The notes under the pieces are model-generated. The model was not told the DNA's origin and did not search any database. It was given only the letters and a program-made list of their open reading frames with translations. The position numbers and the translations under genes are program-made. Of a stretch of DNA of 64,000 nucleotides, positions 36,876 through 49,082 are shown piece after piece (the stretch's first letter is position 1; each line of letters begins with the position of its first letter). Where the stretch lies: contig OX327699.1 in NCBI GenBank assembly GCA_946807835.1, positions 17,844,014-17,908,013 on the forward strand, read 5' to 3'. This DNA is from Ailanthus altissimus (lineage: Eukaryota; Streptophyta; Magnoliopsida; Sapindales; Simaroubaceae).

Positions 36876-39800
36876 ATGGCTCTTCAATCTATTTTCTTCC
36901 TTCTTGTGTTACTTACTAGTCTTTCAAATCCTTCTGAAGCCGTCAGTGGTAATCAGTCTCACTTTTTCACTCTTATGAAGGGTTCTCTATCAGGAGCTGC
37001 GTTATCCGATTGGGATATTGATGGAGGGAAACCTTACTGCAACTTCTCAGGAATCAGCTGCAACAATCAAGGGTATGTTGAAAAGATTGACATTTCAGGG
37101 TGGAAGCTAAATGGCCAATTTCCATCAGGTATATGCTCTTACCTGCCAGAGTTACGTGTTCTTCGTCTCGACCGAAACACCGTCCACGGCAACTTCCTTG
37201 ACAGTATTGTCAATTGCTCTCTCCTGGAAGAGCTCAATATGAGCTTTTTGTCCCTCAGAGGAACACTTCCGGATTTCTCACCAATGCAAAATCTTCGGAT
37301 ACTTGACCTGTCAAACAACCTCTTTACAGGCAAGTTCCCAATGTCGGTTACTAATCTTACTAATCTTGAGGTGCTCAACTTCAATGAAAATCCAGGTTTC
37401 AAGTTATGGCAACTGCCAGAGAATATTTCCAGGCTAACAAAGCTCCGGAGCATGATCTTAGCCACATGCACGTTGTACGGTGAGATTCCAGCAGCAATAG
37501 GAAACATGACTTCTCTTATCGACCTTGAATTGACTGGAAATTTCTTCATGGGTCATATTCCTCGAGAGATTGGGTTGCTGAAGAACTTGCAACAGCTTGA
37601 GCTATACTACAATCAACAGCTTTCAGGTCCTATACCTGAGGAACTCGGTAACTTGACAGAGCTCATAGATTTGGACATGTCAGTCAATCAGTTGACTGGC
37701 AAGATTCCAGAATCCATCTGTAGGCTTCCAAAGCTGCAAGTCTTGCAGCTTTACAACAACAGCCTTAGCGGAGAAATCCCAAGTGCGATTGAAAATTCAA
37801 CAACCTTGACCATCTTATCACTTTACGACAATTATCTGACAGGAGAGGTTCCTCAGAACCTTGGTCAATTCTCACCCATGGTTGTTCTTGACGTATCGGA
37901 GAACCGCCTCTCAGGTCCACTTCCGACACAGGTTTGCAATGGAGGTAAATTACATTACTTTCTTCTCCTGGACAACATGTTTTCTGGAGAGTTGCCTGAT
38001 AGTTTAGAAAGATGCAAGACTCTTTTACGGTTTCGAGTCAGTAATAACCGTTTGGTGGGCCCGATACCCCAAGGTATTTTTGGTCTTCCACATGTGTCAA
38101 TCATTGACTTGAGTTCGAACAACTTCATTGGCCCAATTGCAAATACAATAAGAAATGCTAGAAACCTGTCAGAATTGTTTATGCAGAGAAATAAAATTTC
38201 AGGAGTTATACCTTCTGAAATTTCTTGGGCTATCGGTCTGGTGAAAATTGATCTCAGTGATAATTTACTCTCTGGCCCAATACCTTCCGGAATTGGAAAC
38301 CTAAAGAAGCTGAATTTACTGATGTTGCAAAGCAACAAGCTCGACTCTTCCATTCCCAAGTCACTGTCTTCCCTAAAATCTCTTAATGTCCTTGATCTCT
38401 CCAACAATCTCTTGACTGGGAATATCCCAGAGAGTCTCAGTCAATTGTTACCTAACTCCATCAATTTTTCAAACAATCGGCTTTCTGGTCCAATCCCTCT
38501 CTCATTGATTAAGGGGGGGCTAGTAGAAAGCTTCTCAGGCAACCCAGGTCTCTGTGTTTCGGTTTATGTTGATTCATCAGATCAAAATTTCCCTTTATGC
38601 TCTCAAACTAACAACCGAAAGAGGTTAAATTCTATATGGGCAATAGTAATTTCAGCAGTTATCCTTTTGATCGCCCTTCTCCTGTTCCTAAAACGTCGAC
38701 TCAGTAAACAAAGAGCAATGATGGAACATGATGCGACGTTGTCTTCATCATTCTTTTCATATGACGTTAAGAGCTTCCACAGATTAAGTTTCGACCAACG
38801 GGAGATCGTAGAAGCCATGACTGAAAAGAACAAAGTGGGCCAAGGAGGATCTGGAACAGTGTATAAAATTGAACTGAACAGTGGTGAGATGGTTGCAGTG
38901 AAGAAGTTGTGGAGCCAAAGAACAAAAGATTCTGCTCCAGAAGATCAGTTGGCATTGGACACCGGGTTGAAAACTGAAGTTGAGACTCTGGGAAACATAA
39001 GGCACAAAAACATAGTCAAATTATACTGCTACTTCTCGAGTTTGGATTGCAGTCTATTGGTTTATGAGTACATGCCAAATGGAAACCTATGGGACGCCCT
39101 TCACAAAGGGTGGATTCATCTGGATTGGCCAACTCGTCATAAGATCGCATTTGGAGTTGCTCAGGGTTTGGCATATCTCCATCATGGTCTATTGACACCT
39201 ATCATTCACAGAGATATCAAGTCAACCAACATCTTACTAGATGTTAATTACCAGCCAAAGGTTGCAGATTTTGGCATAGCCAAAGTGTTGCAAGCTAGAG
39301 GAGGGAAAGATTCAACCACAACTGTGATTGCAGGGACCTATGGTTATTTGGCTCCAGGTAATTATTTCATCCAAATTTATTATCTTTTAATGATATCTAA
39401 GCTAAACAAATTTAAGTTAATTTTTTTAAAAAAAAAATAATAGTAATAATCTGTTATGTGTATCATAATTTAAGTTAAACAAATTAAAGCTGAACAAATT
39501 TGAGTTAAATTGAAAAGAAAAAAAAAACTTTTACTGTAATATAAGAGCTGCTGACAACTACGATTAAGATTAATATACTGGCAGAAAAAAAAAAGTAGTT
39601 GTCCGGTGGTTTAACTAGTAAAACCTCTTACGGTAATAAAAGAGGGCTCACACAGTCACAGTATGGTGGTGAAGGGATTGGTTTGTTTAAATGTAATAAA
39701 AGAAAAAACAAAATAATATCCACGCCTGCAATAAATATTGTGGAGTTACAAAAAGGAGTTATATTAATTCTCTCGTACTGGCATCTAGATTTTGGAGTAT

Positions 39801-40392
39801 GCTGAATATTGAGTACTAACATCATATTGAAATACTCTATGCAACATGTATAATTAAGCTTTAAATTGTTCTTATTATCAGTAATATCATAATGTATCAC
39901 TTTGTAATTATTTGTTGTTTATTAAGTAAATGGATCATATTTCAGTCTTTTGTTATGCTAGGTTTTGATTAATTCATGGACTATATTCTTGTGACAGAAT
40001 ACGCGTATTCATCTAAAGCAACAACCAAGTGCGATGTGTATAGTTTTGGAGTAGTGTTGATGGAGCTCATAACTGGAAGGAAACCGGTAGAGGCAGATTT
40101 TGGAGAGAATAGGAATATCATATACTGGGTTTCAACAAAAGTGGACACTAAGGAAGGAGTTATGGAGGTCTTGGACAAGCGATTGTCAGGATCATTCAAG
40201 GACGAAATGATTCAGGTTCTGCGGATTGCAATCCGCTGTACAAGCAAGACACCAGCCATGCGGCCAACCATGAATGAGGTGGTTCAGTTGCTGGCTGCGG
40301 CAGATCCGTGTAAATTTGATTCTTTCACGTTATCAAATAAGACCAAAGAATCATCCAATGCCGCCAAAATAAAGAACCCATCAGAATTATGA
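36876..40392 (+). CDS. LRR receptor-like kinase, CEPR1/XIP1 type (subfamily XI)
   Basis: Exons 36876-39357 and 39998-40392 (640-bp GT-AG intron, phase 1, inside the APE Glu codon) give 2877 nt, or 958 aa. Arabidopsis CEPR1 is 966 aa. Residues 1-22 form a signal peptide, followed by a Cys cap (YCNFSGISCN) and about 20 LRRs. A membrane span lies at 587-605. The kinase has GQGGSGTV at 655-662, Lys676, HRD at 778-780 and DFG at 798-800, so it is a complete RD kinase. CEPR1 binds C-terminally encoded peptides (CEPs) in vascular tissue for long-distance nitrogen signalling, and the same gene was named XIP1 for a phloem/xylem phenotype. This function is carried over from the family. The intron is AT-rich and holds near-duplicate TAAGTTAAACAAATT-type motifs at 39399-39510. 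The gene lies 15 kb downstream of the RLK7-like gene on the same strand. Confidence 0.95.
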
Positions 40393-42867
40393 AAGCACAA
40401 GGAGTTGTTTGGGTTTTAGGTGAGGTAATACAGGATCGGTAGGAAAGTACTGCGTATATAACTATTGATAGACTTGTCATAAATAACATCTTATTTTCTT
40501 TTAATTGTTTACTAATAAGCTTGTAGATATCTATCTCTAACTCTTTTCCCATTTTTCTTATTTTTTTCGTTTTGTTTTCTTCTCTTGTAAGAGAAATGTA
40601 ATCACTAGAACTGCTTTATGGTAACACACGGCATCTCTATGTAAGACCCACAAATGAAATCATTCTATAGCTTTTATCCACTTTGTTTTTTCCTCTTTTA
40701 TCTTTGCTTTTTATTTCATGAGAGTGATACAAAGCAAAGAGGCTACAAAAAAAAAGGCACTTACACTAGTGAAAGAAGGAAGTGTATGATTTGTCAGAGG
40801 CTTCTTTTTTGCATTTAAGTGGGTTCCCGATTCTGATTTTAATAATTAAGTCATGATTCCCATGGAAAAGGCCCACACTTCACCAAAGCTATCCGGTGGA
40901 AAGATGAATGGCCTAATTGATTGATAAGCATCTTTGTCTCCACACAAGTTTGGGACAGAGGTGAAAGCAGAAGCCTTTTTTTCTTTCCTGTTTCATCTTT
41001 TTTCTATGAGAATTTGATTGTTCCATAGAATGCATGTGTGAAGATGGAAAGAATACAAGCTTGTTGCACCATCAATAGTGAGCAATGAGCCTCCACTTTC
41101 AAATTGCAACTCTCTTTATATATTGAAAGGTATTTTGAGTGTGACACTGGATTCTTCCATTAGCCTAAGATAAATCTAATCTAAATATTCTATAATAAGT
41201 TTTACAGTGCTAAACAGCATCAAATTCTAACTACTGTGATTGATCAATTTTCATCTATATTGAGCTACTTTAATAAGATTTTTTTCCAATTTGTTCTCCA
41301 AGCACCTCTCTTAGGAAAGCATAAAATCAATCAAGATCACTGTTAATAGCTAGATCATACCATAGGCAGCATCAATTTCAATGATTAAACATTCCAGACA
41401 TTCTTCGAAAGCAATTCCTCACAAACATATAGATTAAAGAATAAAAAAGTGTGCACGTGTAAGCATATGTGTACGCACGCTCGCAGGTGCATGTGTCGCA
41501 ACTTTGTGAGTGGTTGGCGGGGTCCTCGTGAAAGAATAAGATTCATGGAGAAAAATCTTTTTCTTTTGGCATGGTGGAGAGTCCATAAACAAAAGTGAGA
41601 AGCACCGAGGAATGGAATAGCTCTGGAGCTAAAAAAACTAACAGGTATCAAAGCCAGTTTGGCCTAGCTATGGCCATGATTAGAATTTCTTTTCAAGACA
41701 GATATGTCCTCACATTTGTACACAAAAACAACAACAAAAACAGGAACTCAACAAATGTGGTAAGTACTAACAAATTATCTAAAATCTATGGCGAATAAAA
41801 AATTAAAAGTCAAAACCGCACTAATTCTTCTTAGGAATGTTGGCCTTTTCGCAGTAACATTGGCACAATTAACAAAAACGAGATATAACAATGATGATGA
41901 CTTTCGCTGAGTTACACAGAACAAGCAATTCAAATTATCAAGTACTTGTAAGAATTTACCTGTTTGCTCAACTATGGAATGTCAATTGGGTGCCCCTCCA
42001 CTTGCTGAAATGATAATTGATGAAGCAGAAGTAAACTGTGAACAGTGGAATAAACATTAATGCTGGCTAACCGATCTATGAAATTCGCAGTGGTGATAAT
42101 TATCACTGATTATAATAATTAAGCTATAAAATATTTCAAGGAATTTGGGAATTGTGAGTTGCTATTGTTCATGCAATGAGTGTGTCTATGGTGTTAAAAC
42201 TATTATGAAACAGTCTCGGCATACGTGTGTTCATTTTGTGAATGAGATGAGTGCTTGTTTAGAATTTTAGATAAATGTACTTGGGCAATTTCCCAAACAT
42301 ATGATGTGCAAAATACATTATAATGAAATACAGATTCTTGTAACATGAAGGCATTGAACAGCCGAGATCTCAGAGAGAAAATTTCACCCAAGCTCACTGA
42401 GGTACTACGAGTATAATTTCTTGGCCCAATACCTGATATATGGGCCGAAATTAAGACAAGCAGCTCGTTTCAAATTATCAATATAATTGATGTTGATCTA
42501 GCACCGCCGATGGAAGGATTAATGCTCGCATGTGATATGTCTACCGTTTAGAGTTTTACGAGACGGAAATATCTATCTCTTAAGATCGATTATCATAAAC
42601 ATTAACACATCATGTATTGCGTCGCGGCATTTGCATTGTCATTTTTTGTTTTGATAACATTGGGATTCAAGTCCCACTGTCCTTATTTGGCTTTTTTCCA
42701 CGTCCTGGAGTTCTTCAATGAGCAATTAATCACTCACCGTTATGTTTGACCCATGAGATGCCATTTGCCCATTAAAGGCTCCGTCATTAATTTACTTTAA
42801 ATCTTTTAATCTCCTCCTCTAGAGAATTATTTTACACTATTAAAAATTTAATAATTTAATAATTTTA
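40393..42867. other. Intergenic, no gene seen
   Basis: The first 250 bases are likely the 3' untranslated region of the CEPR1-like gene. Short frames at 41385-41651 (-), 41595-41798 (+) and 42203-42397 (-) have no recognisable protein content. No transposon termini were identified. Confidence 0.5.
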
Positions 42868-43634
42868 TTAGAATAATAATTGTGAAGAATATTAAATAAG
42901 AGGGTTATAAAAAATTTAGAACGTATAGAAAACGCATAAAGAAGTTTAGGATGTGTGAGACACAAAGAAAAAAGCGAAATATGACTCAAAGAAACAAAAG
43001 AAGTAAGAAAAAACGCAGAATCTGGTACAGGGCTGAGCGTCCAGGGATGGATATCACAGCGCCCAGAACAGCAAGCCAGCACCGCGGCGCCAGAGTGGGC
43101 AGATTTCGTCTTCAATCCGAATTTTTAAGTTTTGAACTTTTAAAATAAGTGAACATATACTTCAATAAGGATTAGAGTTAGTAAGCATGAAATAATTCAT
43201 ATATAAACCCTTGTAAATTCTTTAGTTGAGATTAAGCATTAAAAGGGACTCTAAGAGATAGAAGAATCATGTAGACACTAAATGCTTATGCGTACTATGG
43301 TGGAACTATTATTTGGGTGTTCATTGTTCGTAAGAGAGCAATGATACACTAAATATTAGATTCTTTTAAGGGTTCTTCATTGAGTTTTTCTGTAAATTCT
43401 CTAGGGAATTAATAAGAGAAGTTAGGATCTTTAGATTCATCGTGAACGTAAGCAATTAGCCGAACCACATAAATGATTGTGTTGTACTCTTTATTATCTG
43501 CTTTGAATTTTTGCTATTTTTATTTGATATCTAGGTTATTTCGCTGCGCAAAGAGGTTAGGGTTCAAAGATGAACTTGGCTAGGGTTCTTCGCTTTAACC
43601 TGATCTTAAAGGGAGAACAACGATTCCTTTAACA
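42868..43634 (+). mobile_element. Left LTR of a copia relic
   Basis: It aligns with 44335-45057 over most of its length, for example around GGTTATTTCGCTG.G against GGTTATTCTGCTGAG and CTTTATTATCTG. It ends ..TTTAACA, three bases before a perfect plant copia primer-binding site. The 5' edge is degraded and approximate. The GC-rich patch at 43030-43090 corresponds to 44465-44515 in the right LTR. Confidence 0.7.
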
Positions 43635-43637
43635 AAC

Positions 43638-43649
43638 TGGTATCAGAGC
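43638..43649 (+). other. Retrotransposon primer-binding site
   Basis: TGGTATCAGAGC is complementary to the 3' end of initiator tRNA-Met, the standard primer of plant copia elements. It lies 3 bp after the LTR end and about 35 bp before the gag ATG. Confidence 0.9.
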
Positions 43650-43683
43650 AAGGTTCGATAATACACATTAGGGGTATTTAAAC

Positions 43684-44229
43684 CATGGCTACAATCAAGT
43701 AAGAAATAAATAATTTCAATGAGATGAATGACTTCAATCTTTGAAAGAATAAGGTTAGGGCTCTACTAGTAAAGGAATGGTTAGACTCAGCCTTTGAGGA
43801 AGCCAGTTCCTCAACTAGCGAAAAGAATACAACCTCAAAATTTGGATAAAAAGATTGGGACACGATTAAGAATAAAGCTCACAGCACCATAATCCTAGTG
43901 TTAAGCAAATAAGTATTAAGGGAAGTTGATGATAAAGAAACTGTTTTAGGTTATGGAAGAGACTTGAAGCATTTATATGAAGAAGTCTCTTGCAAATAGA
44001 GTTTTTATGGGGGAAAAAAAAAACTGCATTAGTTAACTATGCATGATAGATCTTCATTGAGAGCTCACATTGACGAGTTCAACAAGATCATCACAAGTTT
44101 TAAGCAATTAGGCATCAAAACTGAGGATGAGGACAATGCTATAATCCTGTTAAGTTTGTTACCCGATGGGTACAAGGACGAACCTTTAAAGGCCTATAAG
44201 GCCTCTATGAAGATAGGAGCGAGGGTTTG
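43684..44229 (+). pseudogene. Truncated copia gag relic
   Basis: The reading begins at ATG 43684, after the primer-binding site. Recognisable blocks are RALLVKEWL (about 43756), HSTIILVLS (about 43881) and the UBN2-like AHIDEFNKIITSF...DNAIILLSLLP (44051-44166). Multiple in-frame stops (for example the 7th codon) and a broken reading near 44010 disable it. Right after the UBN2 block the homology ends at 44229. The zinc knuckle and the whole pol region are missing, so most of the internal region has been deleted. It is related to the gag relic at 1147-2011. Confidence 0.75.
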
Positions 44230-44334
44230 AATGCTTGGGGGCGCAGGTAACCTGAGTAATTGTGTGCTAGAACGCTGATGGCTCTGAGTTGTCATTCAGC
44301 TTGTGGACCAAGGAGTTGATGGGTCCCACACACT

Positions 44335-45057
44335 CTGACAATAATAAGTTTAGAACTTATGGGATATGCATGAGAAAGTCTAGAATGTGTGGGACACAAA
44401 AAGGGAAGTGAAATGGGACTCGAAGATGCGAAGAAAGGAAGAAAAAACGCAGAGGCTAGTATAAGGTTGGGCGCCGCAGCACTAGGTCCTTAACACCGTG
44501 GCACTAGAGCGGAAAAATTTCATCTTCAATCCAGATTTCTGAGTTTTAGGAAGTTTTAAAATTTTAAAATAAGTGAACCCTTACTCTAATAAGAATTATG
44601 GTTAGTAGGCACGAAATAACTCCTATATAACCCTTTGTAAACCTTTTAGTTGAGATTAAGTATTAAGAGAGACTCTAAGAGAGGGAAGAACCAGGTAGAC
44701 AATAAGTACTTGTGTGCACTATGGTGGAACCATTGTTTGGGTGTTTAATCTTCATGGCAGAGTAAGAGTACACTAAACATTAGATCATTTTGAGAGTTCT
44801 TCATTGAATTTTCCTATAAATTATCTAGGGAGTTAATAAGAGAGGCTAGGATCCTTAGATCCACTGTGGACGTAGGTAATTGACCAAACCATGTAAATGA
44901 TTGTGTTGTGCTCTTTATTATCTGTTTGAATTCTTGCTATTTTTGTTTGATATCTAGGTTATTCTGCTGAGTAAAGAGATTATGGTTCAAGGTTGAACTT
45001 GATTATAATTTTTCGCTTTAACCTAATCTCAAAAGGAGAAGAGCGATTTCTTCAATA
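44335..45057 (+). mobile_element. Right LTR of the copia relic
   Basis: Similar to 42868-43634. It begins TGACAATAATAAG and ends near TTCAATA at 45057 (degenerate CA end). A purine-rich stretch (CCAAGGAGTTGATGGG) precedes it and may be the polypurine tract. The visible divergence between the two LTRs points to an old insertion. Confidence 0.65.
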
Positions 45058-46868
45058 TAAACAAATATATTTTTTTAATTTTTTTTATAAAAAAAAAGGG
45101 CTATAGCACTTGTAGGCATACAAGACTTTGCATTAAACATGTGGTGGAACTTGAGCCATGACCTAGATTCTTTTCTTTTGAGAGCGAAAAATTGGGCTAA
45201 GCTACCAGTCTCCTCAAATCTATTATCAAGTGGAATGACACCACAAGCACCATTCCACCAAGCCCGTGAAAAAGGTTTAGTTAAAATTTCTTCAAGTAAT
45301 GATTGCATTTTATGCACGATGAAGGATCCGAGATCCCTAAGCAGTCTTCTTTTATTTTAAGTCCATATAAAATCTTCATTTTTATATTAAAAAAAACACA
45401 CAATGTGTGCCTTTGTATATACAAGAGTTTGATGACGCAATACTTGTACTTGAAAATTTATTCTATTCATTTTTTATGCTGGAATTAGAGTTTTAAATAT
45501 TTATATATGTAACACTAAAGATATTATATTTTTTTTAAACTCGTTGATTTCATCATTTGTAAATTTTTTGTTTAGATGTCACACTTATAAGAGAGATCAA
45601 TTGAATAAAGAAGAAACACTGAATGAAGCAGATCTTTCTCTCGTCATAAAGTCAAGGCAGGTGATGATCATAGTAACTGACTGATATAAAAAATAATGAA
45701 ATTATCTGAATGATGTTTGTGGTTGGCTAGGTTTGATTTGACTTTTGTACATCTCAATTATCTATAATCCTGCAAATTATATTCAGTTTAGTTTTTTTTA
45801 AGTAATTTTTTAATATCATTGATTAAATCAAAGATATTATAGGACAATTGCTCTTTAAAGCAAAAGATTGTCTAAACAATAAAATATAAATTTATTGACA
45901 AACATCCGAACTTGAAACTTTTTCAGAAAAGGGATATGACAACCCCAAAATTGGGAACTATTTACGGATGATTTTTACTACCCCTATTAAGGACAGGACA
46001 GGGAGCCCTACTCTCTCATCGAGGGATTTTACTACCTCCTAAAGAGAAAAACTATCATTCGAATGAGGGAGAAATACAAAAGTCTTACTCAGAGGCACAA
46101 AATATCATCATCTAAAAGGTTATTACAAATAACACAACTCACAATAAATACATTCAATAACCCTTAAATTAAGATCCTACAACCAAAACAACAAAATGCC
46201 TATATTATTGGCTGAAGATCGTAAAGGATCGCTAAAAATACATTACACCGACTTTGAGTACGAAGCGATTGCCGGTGAGCACGGCATGTTCGATTGACAG
46301 CAGTAATTCTCCACGATGATCTACTTGGGCAACGGGGCTAGAATGGTTGGTTGAAAAATTGAGATGTGGTGCCAGAAAGACTTCTGCCAAAGTTTAGTAA
46401 AGAAAAGCATAGGTCAGTTGGCAAAAACCCAACGATGGACGGAACACAATAAATTCAAGGAGACTCGTGAGGTTGAGAGATCACCGGCTATACCAGAGGG
46501 ATCACCGACCGAACTAGAAATAAAATTAGCAAAACGCCAAAAAAATAAATAGAAAGAAATGGAAAAACCTAAAAGAAATTAAAGCAAAGAGGAAGAAGAT
46601 CCATAAAGAGAGAAAAAGAGGAAAAGAAAAGGATTCCATCAAACCAGTGTCATGAAGCCCCTCTTCAATGAGGGGTTATGTTTGCGTGTGATGCAAATGA
46701 AGAGGATTTAGACATGCTAGGGATTTGAAAATATATTCATTTTAGTTTAGTTTTGAGAAATTTATTTTGACTTGTTAAATTCTTGAATCTTGAATATTCT
46801 ACCAAAAATAAGTTGTATGAGAATGGGATGGCAGAAGAGTGATTTGTCGCGTTATATGTCCCGCAAAT
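45058..46868. other. Intergenic or unclassified repeat, no gene supported
   Basis: 45100-45320 and 45940-46660 are less AT-rich than their surroundings. Short frames (45075-45317 on -, 46364-46552 on +) have no recognisable content. The 45.95-46.66 kb block has the texture of a retrotransposon LTR or leader, but no termini were found. Confidence 0.4.
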
Positions 46869-47233
46869 TAGGAGTGAGCAATTTCGGGTTTAGGTCGAGT
46901 TTGAAAATTTTTTACCCCTACCCGACCTGATCGAGATACATTTCAGGTTGAAAAATTCCGATTTTTTTTTAAAAAAAAATTATTTTGAAATGACATAATT
47001 TTGGTTCGAATTCGGGATAGGGATAATTCGAAATGGTTCGAATTCGGGACAATTCAAAATGATTTAAGTTTGGGACAATTTAAAACAGGTTCAGTCAAGA
47101 CGAAAATTTACATTCGAGATAAAAAAATTTATCTCAAACAAGTCCAAAACTAATTTTCATTTTTGTTTTGACTTAAAATTTCGAGATGGATCAAATCAAA
47201 ACAGATCGAATTTAAAAATAATACCCACCCCCG
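46869..47233. mobile_element. hAT-like MITE (about 365 bp)
   Basis: The left end is TAGGAGTGAGCAATTT and the right end in reverse complement is CGGGGGTGGGTATT. These are imperfect TIRs of the TAGGGGTGAGCAA type common among plant hAT MITEs. The interior has repeated TTCGGGACAATT.AAA units (47030-47090) and is non-coding. Confidence 0.6.
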
Positions 47234-48220
47234 CACCAAGCCATAACGGTTGAAATTTCTAGAAGGAAGGGCAAAGGCCAAAAAGTGCTTGTTCCCTTTT
47301 TGCGTTTCGATTGTGAAAGCCCCCCTGAAACGGGGCTTCTAGTAACGTATAAACCAAACCAAATCGCTGACCTTGCAAGGCATAACAGCTTTTAGCCTCT
47401 GACCTTCTCTCTCCGAGTGTCAACAAAGAGGGCGGCTGCCCCTTCGCTACCCAACATTTACTCTCATTTAACACTTAATCAACAATGCCCATCTACCCAT
47501 CCCCGTTTCTTTCATTGTTCCATTGTCTGTTTTACCCATGTATGTAGTTGGCGAACAAAAAATACGGTCATGGCCTATATATCCATATTGGCAAAGGACA
47601 AACACAAGCAGTTCAATCTGCATATCTGGGAAACAACAGTTATATGGGGTCTCTCCTTGACTCAACGCGTTTGGCCCGTTTTATGTTAAGACTCGCATTT
47701 TATTCATAGTCTGCATTTAGAAAAGGCCACGATGTTAGAAGTCAATTAGTATAGCTTCGTTACGAATATTTTTTTTAGTTTTATGATGCCGATTGTAGAT
47801 ATGTTGTTACAAATATTGCATGTAACATAAATATTGATCCCACATTACAACCAATTTTCCCTTTTGAGTTACTTTAATAAAGAAACAGGGGAAGGTGAAA
47901 GGGGAGATGAACCAAATTTGACTATGCTGTTAAGCGTCCTTTTTCCTTTATGGTTATTAAATGATGTCAGCTCTTAAATGTCAGCAATAAGAGTGCATGC
48001 TACAACCTTTTTTTCTTAATTCCCGATGGAATTGGTCACAACACATGCGTGGAAATTATACAATGAGCGACCAGTTTTTAAAGTAGAGCAATTAACGTGC
48101 ATAATGAGCCATTATGTTTTCACCTCGCTATTTGATAAAGACCAGCGAAGAGAGAATCACTTCGAATAAAATAAATAAATAAATAATTATCGAATGAAGG
48201 TGGCATGATTCTCATTTTAT
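47234..48220. other. Intergenic, no gene seen
   Basis: 47240-47700 is a relatively GC-rich island with overlapping frames on both strands (47259-47474 on -, 47417-47689 on +). Neither resembles a known protein, and the + frame lacks context such as splice sites. Confidence 0.4.
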
Positions 48221-48433
48221 ATTTAATATATATACCACTATATTTTTAACATAATATTTTATATAATTTTTAAATCATTAGATTAATACATATTTAATGA
48301 CTTAAGTGCAATCAAATATGCATAATTAATGCATTATAATTAATACATGTTTAAAATTTATTATAAGTTATTGAATGAATATTTAATATTCTAAAAATTG
48401 TATAAGATATTATGTAAAAAATGTGTCATAAAT
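48221..48433. mobile_element. Small AT-rich MITE (about 0.2 kb)
   Basis: Imperfect inverted repeat: TTTTTAACATAATATTTTAT on the left against TTTTTTACATAATATCTTAT in reverse complement on the right, continuing for about 55 bp per arm. It is non-coding and lies directly beside the next element. Confidence 0.55.
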
Positions 48434-48437
48434 TTTA

Positions 48438-49082
48438 AGAGTAGACAAATAAAATTAAAAATTAAAAAATCGAATCAAACTGAATTAGATCAATCAGTTC
48501 AATTATTTTATTAAACAATATGATCGGTTATTATTTTAAAAAAATTGAACCGAAACCCTACCAATCAATTTTTCCTAAATAATAACTGAACCGAAAAAAT
48601 TGGAAAAAAACCTAAATTTTTATTCATAGATAAATTTATTTTGATGGTCAATTTTATTTTGATGATTAAATTTATTGTGATTGATATCTTTATTTTTATG
48701 AAATGGGATAATTTTAATTTTATGGATATTATAAGAAATTATTATATTATTAATAAATAAAAATTTTAATTTATCTTAAATTAATGAAATAATAATTATG
48801 TTAATATGAAACAGGCCTAAGAATTAGGTCTAAAATTGACCCAATAAACTTTTTTTTAGATAAATAAAATAAAATGCGTGCAATTTAAAATAATAATAAA
48901 AAATAAAATCCATATCTTAGGCCTAAAACAGAAAAAATCGAATTGGATTGAACTGAAAAAACGAGTTCGATCTAATTCAATTTTCTCTATCCAATTCAAT
49001 TTTTTAAATTCTTTTTTTTAGAAAAATTGAATATAACTGATTCGGTTTGGTTCTGATAAAAACCAAATCATGTCCACCATTA
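48438..49082. mobile_element. hAT-like MITE (about 0.65 kb)
   Basis: The left end is AGAGTAGACAAATAAAAT, and the right end in reverse complement is ATGGTGGACATGATTTGG. Subterminal AACCGAA/TTCGGTT-type motifs are repeated on both sides (48545-48600, 48940-49075). This is the usual layout of hAT MITEs with GTGGACAAA ends. It is non-coding. Confidence 0.6.
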
